Shown piece by piece: positions 1 to 4,764 of a stretch of 8,290 nt of DNA. The translations under genes were made by a program, and so were the position numbers. This stretch comes from Methanobacteriota archaeon (GTDB lineage Archaea > Thermoplasmatota > Poseidoniia > Poseidoniales > Poseidoniaceae). The stretch covers positions 1 to 8,290 of the forward strand of contig PCBQ01000053.1 of NCBI GenBank assembly GCA_002731395.1, in the 5' to 3' direction. How positions within the stretch are numbered: position 1 is the first letter of the stretch; each line of letters begins with the position of its first letter. The notes below the pieces were generated by a model. That model did not search any database and was not told the origin of the DNA. It saw only the letters and a program-made list of their open reading frames with translations.

Positions 1-1216
1 GACCACCGCCGCGACCTCCTCCTTTCTTGCCGCTGAAGGGCTTGCCACGGCTCGGCTTTTGACCGGGTTTGGGCACGGCTGCAGGGAAATGGAATTCGTG
101 GTCCTCGATGACGGGAATGTCCTCCCCCAAGAGCCGCTGAATCCCGACAAGGTAGCCCGATTCTGAATCGTCGCAGAAGGAGTACGCCACGCCTTCTCGG
201 CCCGCACGTGCCGTGCGTCCGATGCGGTGCACGTAGACCTCTGGCTCGTTGGGCAGATCGTAGTTGAACACGTGCGAGATGTCGTCAACGTCAATGCCTC
301 GGCTGGCGATGTCGGTGGCGACGAGCACGTCCACGCGGCCTTGTTTGAAATCCTTCAAGGCCTTGGTTCGCGCCGTTTGTGACTTGTTGCCGTGGATGGC
401 TTCAGCGTCGATGTCTTCCTTTTCGAGCTGTCCGGCAAGCCGGTTGGCGCCGTGCTTGGTGCGCGTGAAGACGATGGCACGGCGGATGCCCTCTTCGTGG
501 ATGAGTTGGATGAGCAAGCGGCGTTTGTCCGCCTTCTTCACGAAGAACACGTGTTGCTTGATGCGGTCCGTGGTGACCTCTTCGGGGCTGACGTCCACCG
601 TCACCGGGCGGTGCAGCATCTCGGCCACGATGTCGTCAACCGCAGCGGGCATGGTTGCGCTGAACAGCAGATTCTGTCGCTTGTGCGGCATCATTCGAAT
701 CACGCGCTTGATGTCGTGGACGAAGCCCATGTCGAGCATGCGGTCGGCCTCGTCAAGCACGAAGTGTTCGACATCACGGAAATCGACGTGACCCTGCTCC
801 TCCAAATCGAGGAGTCGACCTGGTGTGGCCACGAGGATGTCGACGCCGCGGCGAAGGGCATCGACCTGCGGACGTTGCCCCACACCGCCGAAGATGACCT
901 TGTGACGCAGGCCAAGTCTGCCACCGTAGACTTTGATTCGGTCGCCGATTTGTGCGGCCAATTCACGGGTTGGTGAAAGGATGAGGGCGCGGATGGGGCG
1001 CCATCCCTTGATCCGCTCCGCCGACAGATGTTGGAGGATCGGCAAAGTGAACGCCGCGGTTTTTCCTGTTCCTGTTTGAGCGACTCCGAGCACGTCGCGT
1101 CCGTCCAACGCCGCTGGAATGGTTTGCGCCTGAACCGGCGTTGGCTCGGTGTAGCCCTCGTCCTCAACGGCGTCGAGCAATTCGTCACACAGGCCGAGGT
1201 CCTCGAAGGTCGTCAT
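1..1216 (-). CDS. DEAD-box ATP-dependent RNA helicase (3' end outside window)
   Basis: ATP-dependent RNA unwinding enzyme of superfamily 2, presumably cytoplasmic and acting in ribosome assembly or RNA turnover. About 405 residues are visible and the gene continues past the left edge. The Q motif is present (F4, then GYTEPTPVQ around residues 21-29), as are Walker A AQTGTGKT (46-53), PTREL, TPGR, DEAD (155-158, followed by R), SAT (186-188), the ATDIASRGID segment, and motif VI HRIGRTAR (330-337). Both RecA-like domains are therefore complete, followed by a basic, glycine-rich tail (GKKGGGRGGG) typical of RNA-binding extensions. The ATG at 1214-1216 puts the Q-motif phenylalanine at residue 4, as in RhlE-like proteins, and is preceded by GTGGTGA, a plausible ribosome site. 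The family is certain. The exact orthologue (RhlE-, DbpA- or CshA-like) and the RNA substrate are not, so no symbol is given. Confidence 0.96.
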   Translation of the reverse strand, partial: MTTFEDLGLCDELLDAVEDEGYTEPTPVQAQTIPAALDGRDVLGVAQTGTGKTAAFTLPILQHLSAERIKGWRPIRALILSPTRELAAQIGDRIKVYGGRLGLRHKVIFGGVGQRPQVDALRRGVDILVATPGRLLDLEEQGHVDFRDVEHFVLDEADRMLDMGFVHDIKRVIRMMPHKRQNLLFSATMPAAVDDIVAEMLHRPVTVDVSPEEVTTDRIKQHVFFVKKADKRRLLIQLIHEEGIRRAIVFTRTKHGANRLAGQLEKEDIDAEAIHGNKSQTARTKALKDFKQGRVDVLVATDIASRGIDVDDISHVFNYDLPNEPEVYVHRIGRTARAGREGVAYSFCDDSESGYLVGIQRLLGEDIPVIEDHEFHFPAAVPKPGQKPSRGKPFSGKKGGGRGGG

Positions 1217-1217
1217 G

Positions 1218-1227
1218 GGCTCACCAC
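1218..1227. repeat. 10-base direct repeat, copy next to the helicase start
   Basis: GGCTCACCAC (minus strand GTGGTGAGCC) directly precedes the helicase ATG and recurs at 1284-1293. In both copies an ATG or CAT-type triplet lies just beyond the repeat. The copy at the start serves as the probable ribosome site; the role of the other is unknown. Confidence 0.45.
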
Positions 1228-1373
1228 ATGCGGGAGGAACCTCCGGGGGGGACCCGAGCGCACGTCCTACATCTCCGACGCGAGGCTCACCACGTATGAA
1301 GCAGGGGGGTTCGAACAGGAGCGAAAGCCGTGCCTATGGGCGTTAATGCACCGGCCGAAATCGATTGCGGGCT

Positions 1374-1685
1374 TCACTTGCCAAGGCGATGGGCCAGGTA
1401 AAATCCGCCCGCGAGGGCCGCACCAAAGGCGCCCATCTCAATCAGGTTCTCGATCAGTTCAGTGGCTTGGTTGATCACCAGTTCTTCCGAGCCAAGCAAA
1501 CCGTTGGTCAACCGATGCCAGTCGACGATGACGATGTGACGTGCTTCGAGCCATTTGACCACCAAGAAGAAGACGAGCAGGAAGGTTTTCACCGCCTTCG
1601 TGGCGAGCTTGAGCAGCAATCCAAACACAAACCCCAGAATGAGGCCTTGAACAATGCTTTCCCCGAGTAAAGCCAACAGGTCCAT
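1374..1685 (-). CDS. FUN14-family small membrane protein
   Basis: A protein of 103 residues from the chosen ATG, recognised as FUN14-like from its pattern. A glycine-containing hydrophobic segment (about residues 14-26) leads through a lysine-bearing stretch (LKLATKAVK) into a second hydrophobic helix (about 33-48). Then comes a short polar link ending in VIVDWHRL, and a final Gly/Ala-rich helix (about 83-99) ending in HRLGK. The 'valine/aspartate-tryptophan' step after helix two and the small-residue terminal helix are family hallmarks. The eukaryotic member FUNDC1 is a mitochondrial outer-membrane protein; the archaeal role is unknown. The start is uncertain: the same frame is open with ATGs at 1739, 1757 and 1760, giving up to 128 residues. 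I prefer 1685 because the extra 25 residues (GEASWNHEKPGPLHRG region) do not look like the family. No SD sequence supports any of these starts. Confidence 0.75.
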   Translation of the reverse strand: MDLLALLGESIVQGLILGFVFGLLLKLATKAVKTFLLVFFLVVKWLEARHIVIVDWHRLTNGLLGSEELVINQATELIENLIEMGAFGAALAGGFYLAHRLGK

Positions 1686-1766
1686 GCCGCGATGTAAGGG
1701 TCCGGGTTTTTCATGGTTCCATGATGCTTCTCCACACATCGCTGCACTGGTCGGCATCACAACAGA

Positions 1767-1779
1767 CGCCCCTGGCGAG
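1767..1779. repeat. Direct near-copy of the tRNA-Arg 3' end
   Basis: CGCCCCTGGCGAG matches the last 13 bases of the tRNA-Arg gene at 1867-1879 (CGCCCCTGCCGAG) with one mismatch and in the same orientation, exactly 100 bases away. It lies in the spacer just upstream of the earliest possible start of the FUN14 gene. Confidence 0.55.
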
Positions 1780-1831
1780 TCTGAGCGATGGACGCCTCGG
1801 CACAGACTCCGACGAAGGAAGCGCGAAGGTG

Positions 1832-1842
1832 GGCAGGGGCGC
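1832..1842. repeat. Inverted copy of the tRNA-Arg 3' end
   Basis: GGCAGGGGCGC is a perfect 11-base reverse complement of 1866-1876, the acceptor/T-stem 3' strand of tRNA-Arg plus one flanking base. The two arms are 23 bases apart. In the minus-strand transcript the trailer could pair with the tRNA 3' end, competing with the acceptor stem. There is no T-run, so it is not a classic terminator. Confidence 0.6.
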
Positions 1843-1866
1843 GTGAACCGTTGGAATCAGGTCAAG

Positions 1867-1938
1867 CGCCCCTGCCGAGATTCGAACTCGGGTTCCTCGC
1901 TCCGGAGGCGAGGGTGATATCCACTACACTACAAGGGC
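1867..1938 (-). tRNA. tRNA-Arg (anticodon CCG)
   Basis: A complete 72-base cloverleaf on the minus strand. The seven-pair acceptor is GCCCTTG with CAGGGGC (one T-G wobble), followed by a G discriminator at 1867. The D arm contains AGTGGATA. The anticodon stem CTCGC/GCGAG closes the loop CTCCGGA, so the anticodon is CCG (1903-1905), reading CGG arginine codons. The T arm is CCGAG-TTCGAAT-CTCGG. No intron is visible and no CCA is encoded (CTT follows the discriminator). It lies 50 bases downstream of the membrane-anchored YbjQ gene. A TATA-like CATATG sits about 26 bases before its 5' end, so it may have its own promoter. Confidence 0.95.
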
Positions 1939-1960
1939 AAGCCCGGTGCGCGGGCGAGCG

Positions 1961-1966
1961 CATATG
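1961..1966 (-). promoter_or_regulatory. Possible TATA box for tRNA-Arg
   Basis: The minus strand reads TTCATATGCG, centred about 25 bases upstream of the mature 5' end of tRNA-Arg. This is where an archaeal TATA element sits for a transcript starting at or near the tRNA. The surrounding spacer is GC-rich, so the AT-rich island stands out. The match to the archaeal consensus is only partial and no clear BRE is seen. Confidence 0.35.
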
Positions 1967-1988
1967 AACGTGCTCCTGAGTCGCAGGG

Positions 1989-2525
1989 TCACGCTTCGTC
2001 GGTAGGCTTGGCGACGTAAACACCCGTGCCATAGGCGAAAATCTCGACCGCAGCGGTTTTCGAGTTTCGGCCTTTGTTGGTGACGATTTCGGCGGTGTCC
2101 AATCGAACGTTGATGACGTAATCCACGCCTTCTGCCTGGGCGATCTCGCGCAAACGCTGCAGGGCTTCACGCCGTCCGAACTCGAGCACGTTATCGAGGC
2201 TGTAGATGCGACCACCGATGAGTTGCTTCAAACTCGTGCGCAAGAGTTGCCACCACGAAGGGCCAATGCTCACGTTGGCCGTCAACAAGTGGCCGTGGGT
2301 GATGGTCTCTCCCGTGTAGATGTTGACCGTGTTGGTCAAAGGATCCCGACCACCAAAGGCCTGCATGCTGGCCTGCTCACGGGCAGCTGTTTCGTTCAAT
2401 TTCCGCTTTTGGTAGGCGTTGCCTACGAGCCAAGAAAAGAGCAGAGGACCACCGCCGAAAATCAAGGGTGGTCCAATGGTCCACACGAGGGCATAGAGGA
2501 TACCCAAAGTCGGTTCGTCCGCCAT
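1989..2525 (-). CDS. YbjQ/UPF0145-family protein with N-terminal membrane anchor
   Basis: A 178-residue protein. Residues about 7-36 are strongly hydrophobic (LGILYALVWTIGPPLIF through LLFSWLVG) and form one long or two short membrane segments. A basic step (YQKRK) and a polar linker follow. From about residue 60 the sequence fits the YbjQ/UPF0145 (COG0393) fold: TGETITHG, then a WW-containing helix, LIGGRIYSL, an R-x2-AL helix, GVDYVINVRLDTA and a terminal EIFAYGTGVYV strand. The family was originally labelled a putative heavy-metal-binding domain, but its function is not established. Ordinary YbjQ proteins are soluble and about 105 residues; this one is longer because of the anchor. It starts 9 bases after the stop of the shorter YbjQ gene, and that TGA is built into the SD-like GAGGTCATC, indicating translational coupling. 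Confidence 0.85.
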   Translation of the reverse strand: MADEPTLGILYALVWTIGPPLIFGGGPLLFSWLVGNAYQKRKLNETAAREQASMQAFGGRDPLTNTVNIYTGETITHGHLLTANVSIGPSWWQLLRTSLKQLIGGRIYSLDNVLEFGRREALQRLREIAQAEGVDYVINVRLDTAEIVTNKGRNSKTAAVEIFAYGTGVYVAKPTDEA

Positions 2526-2536
2526 GCGATGACCTC
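2526..2536 (-). promoter_or_regulatory. SD site fused to the upstream stop codon
   Basis: Minus-strand TGAGGTCATCGC lies immediately before the ATG at 2525. The first three bases are the stop codon of the preceding YbjQ gene, and GAGGTCATC matches the SD consensus GAGGTGATC at all but one position. Six bases separate GAGGT from the ATG. The layout implies that ribosomes ending the first gene restart on the second. Confidence 0.7.
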
Positions 2537-2873
2537 ACTGGACCTGGACTGCGGTGCCGTAGGCAAAGAGTTCGGCCGCGCCACCGGCCACGGCCGAGGT
2601 CGCAAATCGTACGTTGACAATGGCGTTCGCGCCGAGGCCGGACGCTGCCTGCATCATGCGAAGCATGGCTTCGTTGCGGGCCTCACTCAGCAGGTTCGTG
2701 TAGGTGGTCAGCTCTCCGCCAACGACGTTCTTGAAGCCCGCTCCGATGTCCTTGAAGACGTTCTTTGCGCGCACGGTGGAGCCGGTCACAAGACCGAGTG
2801 TGGCGGTGATGGTTCGACCTGGGATGGTCTCTGTGTTGGAAATCATCAGTTGCGGAACGCCGCCGGGCTGCAT
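2535..2873 (-). CDS. YbjQ/UPF0145-family protein, short form
   Basis: A 112-residue protein with the usual soluble YbjQ layout: TIPGRTI near the N terminus, a GLVTGSTVRAKNVFKDIGAGFKNVVGGE core, an SEARNEAMLRM helix, GLGANAIVNVRF, and the terminal ELFAYGTAVQV strand. It lacks a membrane segment. It is a diverged paralogue of the neighbouring anchored protein and lies directly upstream of it, so the two may form a complex in which one subunit supplies the membrane anchor (inference). The function of the family is unresolved. Start: the ATG at 2873 has no SD, but a TATA-like CCTATTGAG is centred about 25 bases upstream, as expected for a leaderless mRNA. The alternative ATG at 2846 (MISNTETIPG) would also fit the family and cannot be excluded. 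Confidence 0.85.
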   Translation of the reverse strand: MQPGGVPQLMISNTETIPGRTITATLGLVTGSTVRAKNVFKDIGAGFKNVVGGELTTYTNLLSEARNEAMLRMMQAASGLGANAIVNVRFATSAVAGGAAELFAYGTAVQVQ

Positions 2874-2893
2874 GGTTTGACGTGGGTACGGTG

Positions 2894-2902
2894 CTCAATA
2901 GG
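2894..2902 (-). promoter_or_regulatory. Possible TATA box for the YbjQ pair
   Basis: Minus-strand CCTATTGAG is centred about 25 bases before the ATG at 2873, which has no SD site. This spacing fits leaderless transcription in archaea. The sequence is a weak TATA match. The alternative is read-through from tRNA-Thr, which ends about 44 bases upstream. Confidence 0.3.
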
Positions 2903-2917
2903 CTTGTTGTTGTGTGG

Positions 2918-2990
2918 AGCCAGCGGAGGGATTCGAACCCCCGACCGCCGGATTACAAATCCGGCGCACTACCACCTATGCTACGCTGGC
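2918..2990 (-). tRNA. tRNA-Thr (anticodon TGT)
   Basis: A complete 73-base cloverleaf on the minus strand. The acceptor GCCAGCG pairs with CGCTGGC, and the discriminator is T at 2918. The D arm contains AGGTGGTAG. The anticodon stem CCGGA/TCCGG closes the loop TTTGTAA, giving anticodon TGT (2955-2957), which reads ACA threonine codons. The T-loop is TTCGAAT, closed by GGGGG/CCCTC pairing with one wobble. The next three bases (2917-2915) read CCA, so the 3' CCA may be encoded, unlike in tRNA-Arg. No intron is visible. It faces away from the plus-strand operon that begins 80 bases from its 5' end. Confidence 0.95.
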
Positions 2991-3069
2991 GCAAGCCGGT
3001 CTCGTGGCCGGCCTCACTTCAACCTCGTCCCAAGGGAAGCCGTCAAGTGGTGGAGTCCAACCTCGGGCC

Positions 3070-4344
3070 ATGGACGACGCGAACGGCCTGCTTAGCCCGT
3101 CCGCGTCCACCAAACGGGGTCGCGACCCCATCTTTGCCATGCTGTCAAAGTGCCAAGCCGCAGCGGCAGCCGGAGCCGACGTTGTCAACGGCACCATCGG
3201 TGCCCTGCTGGAGGATGACGGTACCTTGGCGATAAACGCCACCTACGTGGACGCCATCAAGGCCTCAACGTCCCTTGACGTCGCTGCATACTCACCCCTG
3301 TCAGGGCTGTCGGAGTTCAACGACCTGCTTGTTGAGCTCGCACTGGGACCGGAACGAACCGGCTTGCTGCAAAGCCTGAGCGCCAAAGCGATGGCCACCC
3401 CAGGTGGCGGCGGCGCGTTGCGCCTGACCGCGGCAAACCTCGTGGAACAAGGTGGCGTGGTGCTCATGCGCGAGAGGCACTGGGGACCGTACCTCGGCTT
3501 CCTTGGAGAAGCTGGACTGCAACGCCGTACGTGGCCGCTTTTGGGGCCAAACGGGGCAGACGTTGACCTTGAGGGATTCACCGCGGCGCTGCGCACGACC
3601 GTCGGCGAGCAACACCAGGTGCTGGTGTGGCTCAACGACCCTGCCCACAACCCCACCGGACTCTCCATGCAACCTGATTCGCGTGCAGATGTGCTCGACG
3701 CAATGGTACATTCCGCCCTTGAACACCCAGAGGTGGGCCACAGCCTGATGATCGACGCGGCCTACACGCTCTACGCCGAGGAACCACACGGTTGGGCCAC
3801 CACCTTGGCTGAAGCGATGGATGCCGGCATGATGTGGCCGGAGAACCTGATGCTCTTCTGGGCCGTATCGCTATCGAAATCCCACACCGCCTATGGTGCG
3901 CGATGCGGCGGTCTTGTTGCGCTCCATCCAGAGGAAGAAGCCCTGTCACGCGTCTACGAGGCCTTTGCCGTGACCGGCCGTGGAACGTGGTCAGGCCCAC
4001 CTCGCGCACCGCAAAGCGCAGCCGTCGGCGTCCATCAGGACCCAGAACTGGCCGCGACCTGGGGCGAGCGGCTCGAAGTGCTGAGCGAGTTGTTGGTCCG
4101 CCGCCGGGCTGCCCTTGTGGCGGCGTGCGACACCCACGGTGTTCCACTCAATCCAACGCATGACGGCTTCTTCGCATGGTTGGAACACAGCCGGGCAAGC
4201 GACGTGGTGGACTTTTGCGCAGCGCGTCACGTGTACCTGGTCGCGCTTGACGGGGGGGTTCGGATCGGCCTGTGCGCCATGCCTGAAGCGAGCATGAACC
4301 GCGTTGCAGAAGTCATGGCCGAAGCGCTCGAGGTGCTCGCATGA
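3070..4344 (+). CDS. Class I PLP-dependent aminotransferase (aspartate/aromatic type)
   Basis: A 424-residue fold-type I transaminase that moves an amino group between an amino acid and a 2-oxo acid using pyridoxal phosphate in the cytoplasm. The order of motifs follows the AspC/TyrB-like subgroup: DPIFAML near the N terminus, YSPLSGLSEFNDLL, the phosphate-contact segment TPGGGGALRL, HNPTG with the cofactor-binding Asn194, IDAAY with Asp229 (pyridine nitrogen) and Tyr232, and SLSKS with the Schiff-base Lys270 followed by YGARCGG. These are followed by GTWSGPP, and near the C terminus RIGLCAM with Arg398, expected to bind the substrate carboxylate. The frame is open back to 2914 through tRNA-Thr, but those extra 52 residues are translated tRNA and spacer, so the ATG at 3070 is preferred. 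Substrate preference cannot be read from sequence; aromatic or aspartate substrates are likeliest. It leads a string of six genes that includes pheS. Confidence 0.88.
   Translation: MDDANGLLSPSASTKRGRDPIFAMLSKCQAAAAAGADVVNGTIGALLEDDGTLAINATYVDAIKASTSLDVAAYSPLSGLSEFNDLLVELALGPERTGLLQSLSAKAMATPGGGGALRLTAANLVEQGGVVLMRERHWGPYLGFLGEAGLQRRTWPLLGPNGADVDLEGFTAALRTTVGEQHQVLVWLNDPAHNPTGLSMQPDSRADVLDAMVHSALEHPEVGHSLMIDAAYTLYAEEPHGWATTLAEAMDAGMMWPENLMLFWAVSLSKSHTAYGARCGGLVALHPEEEALSRVYEAFAVTGRGTWSGPPRAPQSAAVGVHQDPELAATWGERLEVLSELLVRRRAALVAACDTHGVPLNPTHDGFFAWLEHSRASDVVDFCAARHVYLVALDGGVRIGLCAMPEASMNRVAEVMAEALEVLA
4330..4335 (+). promoter_or_regulatory. SD site inside the aminotransferase gene
   Basis: GAGGTG ends five bases before the ATG at 4341 and lies within the last codons of the aminotransferase. 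It supports that start and the ATGA overlap, and it matches the GAGGTG core seen ahead of other genes in this operon. Confidence 0.6.
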
Positions 4345-4718
4345 CGGGCCTACGGCAGCGCGTTATCGGACTCGGTTGTGCCTTCGTGATCATCGGTGGC
4401 GCACTCAGCGCAGGCGGACTGTGGGCCTTTGGCGGCACAATCGGAATCTGGGGCATCGTCGCCTTCGTGGCGGGCATGTTCATGCAAGAACCTGACCGCT
4501 TCAATTCTGAAGATGTGGCTGCGTGGCGCCCTTCTGCGGCTCCCATGGCCAACGCAGGCCGGACGATGTACCGCGTGGACACCACCATCGACGAGCCGAT
4601 CCACACCACGGTCCTGTGCGGATCGTGTGCACATCTTGCAGAAATGGACGGCCCCCGTCCGATCACCTTCACGTGTCCTGGATGTGGGCTGCTGCTTTGG
4701 GAAGACGAGGAAGAGTGA
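4341..4718 (+). CDS. Small membrane protein with C-terminal zinc ribbon, unknown function
   Basis: A 125-residue protein. Two hydrophobic segments near the N terminus (about residues 8-27 and 31-47, rich in Gly/Ala/Ile) form a membrane hairpin, leaving the remainder on one side, probably the cytoplasm. The C terminus holds four cysteines as CxxC (93, 96) and CxxC (112, 115) separated by 15 residues. This is a typical zinc-ribbon knuckle pair, and it is followed by an acidic tail (WEDEEE). Between them is a linker of about 45 residues without recognised motifs. The start overlaps the aminotransferase stop as ATGA, with an SD inside the upstream gene, so the two are co-translated. I do not recognise the family. 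The ribbon suggests protein or nucleic-acid binding at the membrane, which is inference only. Confidence 0.8.
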   Translation: MTGLRQRVIGLGCAFVIIGGALSAGGLWAFGGTIGIWGIVAFVAGMFMQEPDRFNSEDVAAWRPSAAPMANAGRTMYRVDTTIDEPIHTTVLCGSCAHLAEMDGPRPITFTCPGCGLLLWEDEEE

Positions 4719-4764
4719 GCCTTGCCTCGGATGGGTTGAAGTCGGCATCGCGGCTCCCAAGGGC

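Noticed and set aside
264..976. Plus-strand open frames antisense to the helicase
   Set aside because: The minus-strand frame carries all DEAD-box motifs in order, so these are shadows of its codon use.
1767..1938. Integrated element at tRNA-Arg
   Set aside because: Partial copies of the tRNA end exist, but there is no integrase, no cargo and only about 100 bases between copies. Kept as a repeat finding only.
2914..3069. N-terminal extension of the aminotransferase
   Set aside because: The extension translates tRNA-Thr and the spacer; the family pattern begins after ATG 3070.
2223..3095. A 290-codon plus-strand open frame across the YbjQ genes and tRNA-Thr
   Set aside because: It runs through a complete tRNA and lies antisense to two clear family members; the product resembles nothing.
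4250..4260. G7 run as a possible frameshift in the aminotransferase (a similar run lies at 1247-1253)
   Set aside because: The frame continues across 4250-4260 into the expected DGGVRIGLCAM segment, so no frameshift is needed. The run near 1250 is non-coding.
4396..4764. N-terminal extension of pheS
   Set aside because: It overlaps the coupled zinc-ribbon gene in another frame and bears no PheS-like sequence until LTNPERR.
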